Shown: positions 20,310 through 28,691, counted from the stretch's first letter. The stretch: DNA of 64,000 bases from VRUE01 sp963844395 (GCA_963844395.1 CAWJNX010000001.1:806001-870000); one strand, 5' to 3'. Notes: generated by a model not told the origin, from the sequence alone. Numbers and translations are program-made.

Positions 20310-20462
20310 GACCGGGCGATGACGAGTGCTTCCCCTACGCCGATCCGTCTAATGACGCCACAGCGGGTCGGTAGCTTCTCCCTACCCACTGTACTCGCGT
20401 AAACACGAAGCTCCCGAAGGTGCCCGGCGTGCCTTGTACGGCGAGTCGTGGCGCTCGCGCCC

Positions 20463-21235
20463 ATGCAGCCCCGCGAAAATCTCAATCGACTCGCCCGGCT
20501 GGTTGCCGCCCTCGCGCTGACGGCCTGCGCGCTGTTGGCAGCGCTGCCCGACGCGGCATTGGCGGGAAAGCAGGTGACGATCGGCCACTCGGTCCTCGGC
20601 CGTCCCCTCGTCGCCACGGTCGAGGGCCGTCGGGACGCCGCGACGCAGTTCCTGGTGATCGGGTGCGTCCACGGCAACGAGACCGCCGGGATCCGCGTCG
20701 CTCGAAGGCTGGTTGGTAGCGCTCCGCCGCGCAAAGCGGCGCTCTGGATCGTCCCCTCGCTCAATCCCGACGGTGTCGCCGCCGGCACGCGAGGCAACTC
20801 CGGGGCGCGACCTCAATCGCAATTTCCCCTTTGACTGGCAGCCTCTGGATGGCCTCGAATACTCCGGTCCCAACCCCCTCTCGGAGCCGGAGTCGCGCGC
20901 GGCCTGGCGCCTGATCCGGAGAACGACCCCAGACGTGACGATCTGGTTCCACCAGCCATTCGGCCTGGTCGCTCGCTCCGGTGGCACTGCCGCGATCGAG
21001 CAGCGCTACGCCGAACTCGTCGGTCATCCCCCTGGTCCGCCTCAGACGCCCTCCCGGCAGCGCCTCGAGCTGGCAGAACCACGCACTGCCGAATGGCTCG
21101 GCCTTCGTAGTCGAGCTACCGGCGGTCACCCCTCGCGATCTGATCAAGCGTGCCGCACGGGCCGTCACCACCCTCGCGAGCGAGTACGCGAGCGCGGATG
21201 TCGGCGAGGCGGCAGAGGCGGCCCTACGGCGCTAG
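20463..21235 (+). CDS. Secreted M14-family zinc carboxypeptidase-like protein, reading frame interrupted
   Basis: Predicted exported metallopeptidase. Signal peptide LVAALALTACALLAALPDAA; zinc motif VIGCVHGNETAG (His and Glu); the DLNRNFPFDW substrate-binding block; third zinc His in IWFHQPFG; catalytic Glu in SAFVVELPA. Single-base insertions near 20809 and 21035 break the frame; closing them gives GADLNRNFP and LVGIPLVRLRRPPGSASSW. About 256 residues. The ATG at 20463 (MQPREN) is preferred to a GTG 15 bases upstream. Substrate may be murein peptides or a small amide. Confidence 0.8.
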
Positions 21236-21275
21236 CCGAAAGCCGGACATCGGCGCTGATCGCAAAACTGTGAGG

Positions 21276-22118
21276 GTGACCGCTGCCCTCTCTGCCCGTG
21301 GTCTCTCGAAGCGCTATGGCAAGACGACCGCGCTCGACGCGGTCGATCTCAAGGTCGAGGCGGGAGAGCTCGTCGGCCTGCTCGGCCCCAATGGGGCGGG
21401 CAAGTCGACGCTGGTGAAGATCGCCTGCGGTTTGGTCCGGCCGACGGCCGGGGAGGCCTACGTCGCCGGTGCGGCGGCCGGCAGCCGGGCGGCGCGTGCG
21501 TCCACTGGCTACCTCGCCGAGCTGTTCCGCTTCCCCGGCTGGGCTCGCGCCGAGGAGGTGCTCGCGCTACACCAGCGCCTGACCCGCTCCGACGGCGGGG
21601 CGGCGGAGCGCGAGACGCTGCTCGCGGGGGTGGGTCTCACGGGCGAGGGCGGGCGCCGGATGGAGACGATGAGCAAGGGCATGCAGCAGCGGCTGGGCAT
21701 CGCCCAGGCGCTGATCGGCGCCCCGCGGCTCGTGCTGCTCGACGAGCCGACGAGCGCGCTCGACCCAGGCGGGCGGCGCACGGTACGCGACCTGCTCGTC
21801 GGGCTGCGCGACCAAGGTGTCGGCGTGCTGTTGAACTCGCACCTGCTCAGCGAGATCGAGCTCGTCTGCGACCGGGTCGTCATCATCGACGGCGGCCGGG
21901 TGGTGACTGAGGGACGACCGGAGGACCTGACCGCTCCCGGCGGCGTCGAAGTCGAGACCTCCGAAGGTGTGCGCCGCCTGCCCAACGCGCGCCGCGAGGA
22001 CGTCCCGCGAATTGTCCGCGAGCTCGTGGCCAGTGGCGCCGAGGTCTACGGCGTCCGTGCGGTGAACGGCACCCTCGAGGACGCCTACCTCGCCGCCGTG
22101 GTGGGGCGCGACGGGTGA
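21276..22118 (+). CDS. ABC transporter ATP-binding protein
   Basis: Nucleotide-binding subunit of an ABC-2 type transporter. Walker A GPNGAGKST, signature MSKGMQQRLG (a degenerate LSGGQ, common in the CcmA group), Walker B LVLLDEPTSALDP, H-loop LLNSHLLSEIE. A C-terminal extension (VETSEGVRRLPNARREDVPR) is typical of gliding/NatA-like proteins. I choose GTG 21276 (VTAALSARGLSKRYGK). The stop overlaps the GTG of the permease gene. Substrate unknown. Confidence 0.88.
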   Translation: MTAALSARGLSKRYGKTTALDAVDLKVEAGELVGLLGPNGAGKSTLVKIACGLVRPTAGEAYVAGAAAGSRAARASTGYLAELFRFPGWARAEEVLALHQRLTRSDGGAAERETLLAGVGLTGEGGRRMETMSKGMQQRLGIAQALIGAPRLVLLDEPTSALDPGGRRTVRDLLVGLRDQGVGVLLNSHLLSEIELVCDRVVIIDGGRVVTEGRPEDLTAPGGVEVETSEGVRRLPNARREDVPRIVRELVASGAEVYGVRAVNGTLEDAYLAAVVGRDG

Positions 22119-22972
22119 GCGACGCGATCACCATCGCCGGTCATGCGCTGCGGGAGGCGGTTCGCCGTCGGGTGCTGCTCGTCGTCGCGCTGTTGACCAC
22201 GGTCTTCCTCGGGCTCTACGCGCTGGCCGCTTTCGAGGCCTTCGAGTCGCTCGAACGGACGTGGGGCGGGGCCATCGTCCCGATAGACGAGCGGGCGCTG
22301 ATGGGCGGGACGCTGCTCGGCCTGGCGATGTTCGTCGCCCTCTTCCTCGGCGTGGTGCTGGCGGTCTTCCTCACGCTCGGCGCGGTCCGCGGCGACGCCG
22401 AGCGTGGCCTGCTGCAGCCGCTGGTCGTGCGTCCGGTGGGGCGAACGACTCTGCTGATCGGACGGCTGCTCGCCGCCTCCGCCGTCTGCGCGCCCTACGT
22501 CGTCATCGTCTTCCTCTCCGCGGCGCTCATCACGCAGGCCGCCGGCGACTTCACGCCCGGGTCGCTCGTCGTCCCCGCCGCTGGCCTGGCGCTGGGTGTC
22601 GTCACGGTGGTGGCGATCTCCTTGCTCGGTTCGACGGTGCTCGGGACCACCGCCAACGGCATCGCGATCTTCATGGTCTTCGCCACGGGGCTCGCCGCCG
22701 GGCTGCTGGGCCAGATCGGCGACGCGCTCGACGTTGACGGATTGAGGACGGCGAGCTCGATCATCTCCTGGATCGTCCCGTTCGAGGCGCTCTATCAGAA
22801 CGGGCTCCACGCGCTGACCTCGGATATCGGCGGCGCGACCGGCGTGATCGTGCAGCTCGGGCCGTTCGGCGGCGCCAGCGGCGTCAGCGCGGCGATCTGG
22901 CCGTGGGCGGTGGCATGGTCCACCGCCGTGCTGGCGCTAGCGGCGCTGGCGTTCCACCGCCGCGACCTCTGA
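22115..22972 (+). CDS. ABC-2 type transporter permease
   Basis: 285-residue membrane protein with about six spans: VLLVVALLTTVFLGLYALAA, GLAMFVALFLGVVLAVFLTL, APYVVIVFLSAALITQAAG, LALGVVTVVAISLLGSTVLG, GIAIFMVFATGLAAGLLGQI and a final span before the basic end FHRRDL. The ATP-binding partner precedes it with overlapping stop/start, so they form one transporter. The segment AVRGDAERGLLQPLVVRPVG between spans 2 and 3 is the characteristic coupling-helix region. Confidence 0.85.
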   Translation: MSDAITIAGHALREAVRRRVLLVVALLTTVFLGLYALAAFEAFESLERTWGGAIVPIDERALMGGTLLGLAMFVALFLGVVLAVFLTLGAVRGDAERGLLQPLVVRPVGRTTLLIGRLLAASAVCAPYVVIVFLSAALITQAAGDFTPGSLVVPAAGLALGVVTVVAISLLGSTVLGTTANGIAIFMVFATGLAAGLLGQIGDALDVDGLRTASSIISWIVPFEALYQNGLHALTSDIGGATGVIVQLGPFGGASGVSAAIWPWAVAWSTAVLALAALAFHRRDL

Positions 22973-22981
22973 GCGCCGGTA

Positions 22982-23632
22982 CTACTGCTTTTCGGTGTCC
23001 CTGCCGGGGCCGCCGATCAGCTTGTCGCTCCCGCCGCCGCCCTTCAAGGTGTCGCCGCCCGGCCCGCCGAGCAGCTTGTCTGCCGCAGAACCGCCGCGGA
23101 GAATGTCGTTTCCGCGCCCGCCGGCGATCTTGTCGCTGTCCGCGCCGCCACTCAGCCTGTCGTTGAGATTGCCGCCGGTGATCAAGTCGAAGCCGAGCCC
23201 ACCGCTGAAGACATTGACGTGCCCCGGAGCCCCGATGAATTTGTCATCGGCGATTTCGAACGAATCGCTCACCGTGGAGGTGGCATGGATCTCGATCGGC
23301 CCTTGGCCGCCGCCGAGGTTGTCGGGCAGCTGCGAGAAGTCGAACAGGGAGGAGACGCCCGAGGAAGCCTCGATTCGTCTCAAGTCACGGCAGTAGGCAG
23401 GGCCGTTGTCAACGAAAACGCCGCTGACGGTTATCTCGCCGTCGCTCGCGCAGCGAGGGACGATTTTCCCCTCGCCTCCATTGACCGTGAGCACCCCGTT
23501 GGAGAAAGTGGCAAAGGCGGCATCCGCCCTCGCCGGAATGAGCACCGCGATCCCCAGCGCGAGGGTCGCGCCAATCAGCGCCCAGCGGGATGATCCACCA
23601 AACCGAAGCCGAAGCGCTGCCATCGCTGCCAT
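22982..23632 (-). CDS. Secreted protein with RTX-type repeats
   Basis: About 216 residues. ATG at 23632 starts MAAMAALRLRFGG, followed by the signal segment WALIGATLALGIAVLIPARA. The N-terminal half (FATFSNGVLTVNGGEGKIVP) is an unclassified beta domain. The C-terminal third has RTX nonapeptides (GGADSDKIAGGRGNDILRGG, GGPGGDTLKGGGGSDKLIGG). Third RTX-repeat gene in the window; these likely form calcium-stabilised extracellular rolls. A longer in-frame start exists, but its leader is not signal-like. Confidence 0.78.
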   Translation of the reverse strand: MAAMAALRLRFGGSSRWALIGATLALGIAVLIPARADAAFATFSNGVLTVNGGEGKIVPRCASDGEITVSGVFVDNGPAYCRDLRRIEASSGVSSLFDFSQLPDNLGGGQGPIEIHATSTVSDSFEIADDKFIGAPGHVNVFSGGLGFDLITGGNLNDRLSGGADSDKIAGGRGNDILRGGSAADKLLGGPGGDTLKGGGGSDKLIGGPGRDTEKQ

Positions 23633-23678
23633 AGATGGGCAGTTTAGGCTGAGGACGTGTTCAGCGCCACGGCGCGAA

Positions 23679-23942
23679 TCAGCGGGGATCGCTGCCGTAT
23701 GAGATGGAGCGATGGCGGATGGCCGCGACGCGAACCGTCTTCCCGCCATCGGTCAGCTGATAAAGAATTCGATAGGCACCCACCCGCAGTGAGTAGAGAC
23801 CGCGGAGCTTCCCTCGAAGGGCGTAGCCGGCGAACGGGTCCCGCTCGAGCAGGCCGAGCGCATCCTCGATCGCGTCGATCAGGGGCCAGCTCAGCTTAAG
23901 CAGATCGCGACGGGCTCGCCGGGCGAGAACGAATCCCGCCAA
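23679..23942 (-). CDS. RelE/ParE-superfamily toxin
   Basis: 87-residue RelE-fold toxin: FVLARRARRDLLKLSWPLID at the N-terminus, ALRGKLRGLYSLRVGAYRIL and YQLTDGGKTVRVAAIRHRSI. The arginine-rich strand YRILYQL and the AIRHR segment match RelE-type ribosome-dependent mRNA interferases, though ParE-like action is not excluded. TTG start at 23942, three bases after the antitoxin stop; second gene of the toxin-antitoxin operon. Confidence 0.82.
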   Translation of the reverse strand: MAGFVLARRARRDLLKLSWPLIDAIEDALGLLERDPFAGYALRGKLRGLYSLRVGAYRILYQLTDGGKTVRVAAIRHRSISYGSDPR

Positions 23943-23945
23943 CGA

Positions 23946-24233
23946 TCAGCTGGCGGTCGGCCGGCGGTCGGCAAGCTCGCTGCGAAGCTCGGCGAGGGTG
24001 ACGGTTTCGCCGCGCTCGAGCTCGGCAAGGCCCGCCTCCAGCGCGGAGAGAGCATCCGGATCGGAGAGGATCTCGGCGGTCTCCTCCAGCGTCTCGTACT
24101 CGTCTATGGGAACCAGGGCCGCCGCGGGAGTCCCATTGCGGGTGACGAGCACGTGGTCGCGTCGATCGCTGACATCGTCGAGCAGGCTGCTGAGGTTGCT
24201 GCGCAACTCGCGAACCGGAACGGTCTTGGCCAT
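23946..24233 (-). CDS. Phd/YefM-family antitoxin
   Basis: 95-residue antitoxin: AKTVPVRELRSNLSSLLDDV is the Phd/YefM DNA-binding fold, followed by HVLVTRNGTPAAALVPIDEY, and an acidic C-terminal tail that would wrap the toxin. ATG at 24233 (MAKTVPVREL) rather than an upstream in-frame start. A -10-like TACACT sits about nine bases before the ATG inside a pair of GTACAC direct repeats, which suits autorepression by the toxin-antitoxin complex. Confidence 0.85.
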   Translation of the reverse strand: MAKTVPVRELRSNLSSLLDDVSDRRDHVLVTRNGTPAAALVPIDEYETLEETAEILSDPDALSALEAGLAELERGETVTLAELRSELADRRPTAS

Positions 24234-24240
24234 GCGGTCA

Positions 24241-24258
24241 GTGTACAAGATCGTGTAC
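24241..24258 (-). promoter_or_regulatory. Toxin-antitoxin promoter/operator repeats
   Basis: Two hexamers GTGTAC (plus strand) at 24241-24246 and 24253-24258, separated by six bases, lie 8 bp upstream of the antitoxin start. On the coding strand they read GTACAC and overlap a TACACT -10-like element. Direct hexamers at 12-bp pitch fit binding of two antitoxin dimers to one face of the helix. Confidence 0.45.
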
Positions 24259-24671
24259 GCGCTGCCGACGACTAGCCAGCCGTCTCACGCAGCGTGAAGA
24301 TCGCTCGGCCGATGCGAAGGTCATCTGCTCCCAGGTGGGCCTTCTGTCTCGCGTGAGGCTTGATCAGCGCCTTCTTTCGGAAGAACTAGGATTTCCGCTG
24401 CTCGATCGTAGCGTCAACCACGGTCAGCGCTCGCAGCGGGAACTCCAATCGACTTTCACTTTGACCTCGTGTTGCCCCAGGCGTTCCCAAAGGCGTTTTG
24501 AACCCCTCGTCTGCTCCTCCAGAAAAGACGAAACCCCGCGTTTGCGGGGCTTTCGTGAAATAGCGGGGGAACGATTCGGCCCCGATAGCGACCTGACCGT
24601 GTTGATCGAACACACGGTAGATATCGCCTCAGCGGGAGGGCAAAGCGCGCGGTCTCCCTAGGGGCGTTCAA
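24259..24671. other. Gene-poor left flank of the DprA island
   Basis: No credible gene. It holds a minus-strand terminator (24521-24556) and, at 24560-24584, a sequence resembling the 3' end of tRNA-fMet. The rest shows nothing recognisable; the few short frames on the minus strand read through the terminator hairpin. Confidence 0.5.
24521..24556 (-). terminator. Rho-independent-like terminator
   Basis: On the minus strand a stem CCCCGC/GCGGGG with loop AAAC, extended by AAA/TTT and ACG/CGT pairings, is followed by CTTTTCT. It lies about 115 bases past the stop of the 24672 gene and would end the island transcript. Confidence 0.7.
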
Positions 24672-25376
24672 CTAGGCGTACGCATATCGGACGCGGAAGA
24701 GCGGGTCGCTTCGCCACTCCCATCCAACCAAGGTCCGGAAGCCCATCTGAAAGTCTTGCCTCCCAGGGATGGCCGAGCCCTCGTTGCTGGGGTCAGTGAG
24801 AGCGACGGCGCTAACGACACTGGTCCGGCGGGGCAGTGCTGCAATAACGCCAATCGAGCCGCCAGGTGAGATGAGAAACGAAGGCAGGGGACCGATGACA
24901 CTCAGCTGGAACTGCTTTTCGGCGTCGGGGACCCTTGGGGCAGCAACCTGGTAGAAGATCCTAAGGTCGCGTTGACCCGGTTTGACCTTGAGTACGGCGC
25001 CCGAAAGAGCAGCTGCACAGCGGCCGATCTGGGTTGCGACTTCCTTGTCCTCCTTTTTCGACGTTCCATCACTGAGATTCTCTAGCCGCTCAACGAGCTC
25101 TTGGTCGTATTCCGAGCGAGGAATGGCGTCTGCGGGGAAGTCTCGGGCATCTTTAACGTGCTGGTCAACGAAGCGGACGACGGGCTGGTTCTGAGCAGCC
25201 GATGCCAGAGGCAAGATCAAAAAGGCGTCCTTCTCGCTGTCGATGTCTCCTGCGAGCTTGATGGCGGACGTCACATTGACGAGATCCTGATCATGAGTTC
25301 CGTCTCCCAGGGAAACAACATCGATCGTGGTATCGACATCCGTTATTGGGATGTTTTTTACGTCTTCAAAGGCCAC
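24672..25376 (-). CDS. Uncharacterised protein of the DprA/PRTase island
   Basis: 234 residues; I do not recognise the family. No signal peptide or membrane span. Features: acidic N-terminal portion (FEDVKNIPITDVDTTIDVVS), a charged helical middle (PRSEYDQELVERLENLSDGT then SKKEDKEVATQIGRCAAALS), and a beta-rich C-terminal part (QFQLSVIGPLPSFLISPGGS) ending VGWEWRSDPLFRVRYAYA. Base composition and codon use look less GC-biased than the surrounding chromosome, as in the two genes upstream. The GTG start follows AAAAGGGG. A 213-bp gap separates it from the phosphoribosyltransferase gene on the same strand, so it may be in the same transcript or have its own promoter. A terminator follows it. 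Confidence 0.7.
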   Translation of the reverse strand: MAFEDVKNIPITDVDTTIDVVSLGDGTHDQDLVNVTSAIKLAGDIDSEKDAFLILPLASAAQNQPVVRFVDQHVKDARDFPADAIPRSEYDQELVERLENLSDGTSKKEDKEVATQIGRCAAALSGAVLKVKPGQRDLRIFYQVAAPRVPDAEKQFQLSVIGPLPSFLISPGGSIGVIAALPRRTSVVSAVALTDPSNEGSAIPGRQDFQMGFRTLVGWEWRSDPLFRVRYAYA

Positions 25377-25589
25377 TGGTCCCCTTTTCTCCGTCGGTAC
25401 CGCAAAAGTCCGTTGGAATTTTCTAGAAGAGTATCCAGCGGTTCGGTCGCTTCCCGCGCCTTCTCGCTGTGGATGGGAGACCCCGAGGACAGCAAAGGCC
25501 AGAGGCCGGGGTGTGACTTCGACCCTCGCCCGCCTGAAATAGCAACTAGCCCTTAGCCCAGCAGCTTGAGTCGGCGATCCGCGGTCCCT

Positions 25590-26351
25590 CTAAGCGCCGC
25601 CCCGAAAGGGCTGTCGGGCTAGGACGATCTCAGATACCTCCGCCGCACCTGCCTCCATCATCGCCTTCGCAACCTCGCGAATCGTAAATCCCTCCGTGAA
25701 AACATCGTCGAAGACGAGAATCCGCTGGCCGGCTACCCGAGCTGGATCGGGAACGCGCAGGGCCTGGCGCAGCGGGCCCTCAGCTATTTCCTTTCGCTCA
25801 CGCCACGGCTTCACCGAGCCCTTCTTGGCGAAACGCTCGGTTGCGGCATCCTTGACGATCAGGTCGTACTCGAAAGGCCAGGCAATCGGCTCCTCGACCT
25901 CCGCCGCCTCAACGACAAGGCGAGTATGGTCGAAGGGACGCTCAGCATCCGCTCCGATATAGGTCGGGCTTGGAGTGATGGCGTCGTAGTCAGCAAATTC
26001 CTCAGCGTGCTCCTCGAGGTAGCCAACAAGAATGCGTCCGAAGATCGCCCGCCAGCCCGGCTTGCGGTCGTACTTGTAGCGAGAGATCGCCCATTGCATC
26101 TGGCCGGTCCGCATCGAGATTGCACGGACTCGCGTGAAGTAGCGGTCGGGCCAGCCACAAATGAAATTTCCACATTCGTCTCCCGCTGCCTTCGGCAGGT
26201 CGCAGATTCCACAGGCTTCGGCCGGCACAGCATCGGTGTGCTCGCTTGAGCAGGCAAAACAAATCGACGCGGTGCCAGTGTCGCGGTAGGCGCAGTTGGC
26301 GCAAGCGGCGAAGCCGGCCGGAGGGCGATCCAGCTTCGCAAGGTCGATCAC
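25590..26351 (-). CDS. ComF-like phosphoribosyltransferase with zinc-finger N-terminus
   Basis: 253 residues. The N-terminal third carries four Cys pairs resembling zinc ribbons (CANCAYRD, CFACSSEH, CGICDLPK, CGNFICGW). The C-terminal part is a type I phosphoribosyltransferase with PRPP loop ILVFDDVFTEGFTIREVA. The order zinc finger then PRTase is that of ComF, but length and sequence are divergent, with an inserted SRYKYDRKPGWRAIFGRILV segment. It starts 9 bp after the stop of the DprA-like gene, so the two are almost certainly co-transcribed. DprA and ComF are both competence-associated; pairing them in one small cassette near a tRNA suggests foreign-DNA handling or defence. Substrate unknown. 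Confidence 0.8.
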   Translation of the reverse strand: MIDLAKLDRPPAGFAACANCAYRDTGTASICFACSSEHTDAVPAEACGICDLPKAAGDECGNFICGWPDRYFTRVRAISMRTGQMQWAISRYKYDRKPGWRAIFGRILVGYLEEHAEEFADYDAITPSPTYIGADAERPFDHTRLVVEAAEVEEPIAWPFEYDLIVKDAATERFAKKGSVKPWRERKEIAEGPLRQALRVPDPARVAGQRILVFDDVFTEGFTIREVAKAMMEAGAAEVSEIVLARQPFRGGA

Positions 26352-26360
26352 GGCGATGAA

Positions 26361-27311
26361 CTAGACGAGCTCTAGGGCGAGCTGCGATCGCTGGCTGGAC
26401 TGCATCTCGACCTGCTCGGGTGAACGCAGCCACTTGACCACGTCATCGACCGCGTTAACTTCAATCGCACCGCGTTTCTCCAGATAGCCCTTCGCCCAGG
26501 CCTCGCTCGTCACCAATGAGGACATGAGAAAAGCCCTCTTACCCTGCTCGATAGCGAGGCGGGCCTGCATCTTTGCACCGGAGGTACTACTCGCCTCAAT
26601 TACTGCGGTTCCCTGACTGATCCCCGACATGACCTCGTTGCGCATCGGAAAGCTATAGCGGGTGGGGGGGGCCGAGGGCCAGAACTGCGAGACAATCGCC
26701 CCACGCTCGACAATCCGCTCGGCCAGCTCGGCGTTCTCCTTCGGATAGACCCGCAAGATGCCGGTTCCAATCACTGCAATGGTGCGGCCACCGCAGTCGA
26801 GGACAGCCGAGTGAGCAGCCGTATCGATCCCTTTGGCGAGACCGGAGATCACCGTCACTCCCTCCTGCACTAATAGGGATGCAAGCTTGGCCGCTCGATC
26901 GATGCCCTCGGCCGAGGCTCGACGCGTACCCACGACCGCGACTGAGCGCGCGTCGTCGCGGCGCAGCTCACCGCGATAAAAGAGGAAGGGTGGTGGCTTG
27001 GGGATGACCCGCAGGTTCGAGGGGTAAGCGTCATCGAGCACAGTGACCAGGCGAGCGTCAGCCTGAGCAGCAACGTCGATCTCCCCCTGAGCGCGCTCGC
27101 ATCGCTCGGCCAGCGAATCAAGGCCTGGTCCTAGTAGAGCTGCGGTCGCATGACCATCGCGTGAGTCCTCAGCCACCTTGCCAGCAAGCAGACGGGTCAT
27201 CCCTTCCGGGCGCTGAGCTTCGCGGGCGAGAACGTTCCAATTCACGCCTTCGATCGTGCAGAGAGCCAGTAGAAAGAGGCGCTCTCGGCTCTCCATTTGA
27301 ACCTCAGCCAT
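26361..27311 (-). CDS. DprA-like Rossmann-fold protein
   Basis: About 316 residues. The DprA/Smf core is clear: SVAVVGTRRASAEGIDRAAK, VTVISGLAKGIDTAAHSAVL, GGRTIAVIGTGILRVYPKEN, YSFPMRNEVMSGISQGTAVI and EASSTSGAKMQARLAIEQGK. The N-terminal part (ERLFLLALCTIEGVNWNVLA) resembles a short SAM-like domain. The C-terminal DML1/winged-helix domain of canonical DprA is absent or replaced by a short helix (AIEVNAVDDVVKWL). DprA loads RecA on incoming single strands; this variant sits in a compact cassette, not beside topA or rnhB. ATG at 27311 has AAGGAGGGG upstream; GTG at 27314 is too close to that site. A perfect LexA-type box lies 18 bp upstream. Confidence 0.82.
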   Translation of the reverse strand: MAEVQMESRERLFLLALCTIEGVNWNVLAREAQRPEGMTRLLAGKVAEDSRDGHATAALLGPGLDSLAERCERAQGEIDVAAQADARLVTVLDDAYPSNLRVIPKPPPFLFYRGELRRDDARSVAVVGTRRASAEGIDRAAKLASLLVQEGVTVISGLAKGIDTAAHSAVLDCGGRTIAVIGTGILRVYPKENAELAERIVERGAIVSQFWPSAPPTRYSFPMRNEVMSGISQGTAVIEASSTSGAKMQARLAIEQGKRAFLMSSLVTSEAWAKGYLEKRGAIEVNAVDDVVKWLRSPEQVEMQSSQRSQLALELV

Positions 27312-27581
27312 CACCCCTCCTTTCTATGCGAACATATGTTCGATCAAGATCGAAGTTTCGCATGGGCACCAGACAGATCATGACCGATCCCATAGGTCGC
27401 AATCTCGTCCTGCATGCACGGCGCCAGACTCACAGAAGCTCCGGACCGCCTATCGGTGCCGACTCGCCGCAAAATCCGAGGTCACTGGCAGCAAGAACGA
27501 TGCATAAGCGGGCGCTGGCAAGTTGCTCGCCTCAGGCACTAATCCGGCCAGCGATCCCGAGCTTGGTCACTAATGAGGCTA
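27312..27581. other. Region between the DprA-like gene and tRNA-fMet
   Basis: Holds the ribosome-binding site and LexA-like box of the DprA-like gene at its left end. The remainder up to the tRNA shows no gene, repeat or clear promoter. An open frame on the plus strand here runs into the antisense of the tRNA and is not credible. Confidence 0.5.
27329..27342 (-). promoter_or_regulatory. LexA (SOS) box
   Basis: Perfect 14-bp palindrome CGAACATATGTTCG, the consensus form of the LexA/DinR operator in Gram-positive and actinobacterial genomes (CGAAC-N4-GTTCG). It is centred about 25 bp upstream of the DprA-like start, the right place to block transcription. No other exact copy was noticed in the window. 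Confidence 0.8.
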
Positions 27582-27655
<74 letters not shown>

Positions 27656-27755
27656 GCGATCTGTCAATACTAGCAGTGGGCGGCGGGTTGTTGAGGGTGG
27701 CGAGAGGGGAGCGCAGAGCCGTTTGCAAGGCGGCGCGCTTAGAGTGCCGGCCCGC

Positions 27756-28691
27756 ATGGCGGAGACTTCCCAGAGGGTGGCGGTGATCGATGTCGGCAGC
27801 AACTCGAGCCGGCTGCTGGTTGCCGACGTGGCGGATGGGGAGGTCTCGAAGGTCGAGAAGCAGAGCCGGGTGACGCGGCTTGGGCGGGGGGTCGACCTCT
27901 CGGGGCAGCTCTCGGCCGAGGCGATTGAGGCGGCCTGCGAGGCAATCGCCGACTACGCCGCTATATGCGAGCGGGTCGGTGTCGAGAGGATCGCGACGAT
28001 CGCGACCAGCGCGGTCCGCGACGCCTCCAACGGCGACGCCTTCGTCGCCGAGCTGCGGGAGCGCTTCGCGCTCGACGCCCGGGTCCTCGACGGCGAGGAG
28101 GAGGCGCGCCTCACCTACCTCGGCGCGACCCACGAGCGGCCCCCTCTTGAGCCGACCCTGATCATCGACATCGGCGGTGGTTCGACCGAGCTGATCGTCG
28201 GCAGCGACGAGGAGATCGCCTTCCAGGACTCGCTCCAGCTCGGAGTCGTTCGCCATACCGAGCGCCATATCTCGACCGATCCGCCGACCGCGGTCGAGCT
28301 GGAGTCCCTAGCCGATGATGTCCGCGGCTCGATCGAAACCGCCCTCAGCGGGCGCATCGAGGCACGCGCCGTCGCCGGGATAGCAGTCGCCGGCACCCCC
28401 ACCTCCCTCGCCGCGGTCGAGCTGGGGCTCGAGCCCTATGACCCCGAGCGGGTCCACCGGCACGTCCTCTCGCTGGAGTCGATCCAGCGGCTGCTCTCGA
28501 TGTTCGCCTCCACGCCTCTCCCCGAACGGACTGAGATCGCCGGCCTGCACGCCGACCGGGCCCCGACGATCATCGCCGGCGTCGTGATCCTGGTCGAGGC
28601 GATGCGCGCCTTCAGGCTCAACCGAATCCGCGTCTCCGAGCACGACATCCTCTACGGGACCGCGATCGAAACCGCATCAGAACGCGGATAG
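27756..28691 (+). CDS. ppx: Ppx/GppA-family exopolyphosphatase
   Basis: 311-residue phosphatase of the ASKHA fold hydrolysing polyphosphate and/or pppGpp. Phosphate loop 1 VAVIDVGSNSSRLLVADV, catalytic region GEEEARLTYLGA and phosphate loop 2 LIIDIGGGSTELIVG are present, with the C-terminal helix EAMRAFRLNRIRVSEHDILY. The length is that of short actinobacterial Ppx1-type enzymes. ATG at 27756 (MAETSQRVAVIDVG) rather than a TTG upstream. No frame break. Confidence 0.9.
   Translation: MAETSQRVAVIDVGSNSSRLLVADVADGEVSKVEKQSRVTRLGRGVDLSGQLSAEAIEAACEAIADYAAICERVGVERIATIATSAVRDASNGDAFVAELRERFALDARVLDGEEEARLTYLGATHERPPLEPTLIIDIGGGSTELIVGSDEEIAFQDSLQLGVVRHTERHISTDPPTAVELESLADDVRGSIETALSGRIEARAVAGIAVAGTPTSLAAVELGLEPYDPERVHRHVLSLESIQRLLSMFASTPLPERTEIAGLHADRAPTIIAGVVILVEAMRAFRLNRIRVSEHDILYGTAIETASERG

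Noticed and set aside
20310..20462. Possible hairpin around GGTAG/CTACC between divergent genes
   Set aside because: Short, imperfect stem with no second signal; not distinguishable from chance in GC-rich DNA.
23000..23200. Tandem DNA periodicity suggesting a CRISPR-like array
   Set aside because: The periodicity comes from nonapeptide-coding RTX repeats; units differ and there are no spacers.
24386..24671. Minus-strand frames of 63-75 codons next to the terminator
   Set aside because: They read through a terminator hairpin and show no domain.
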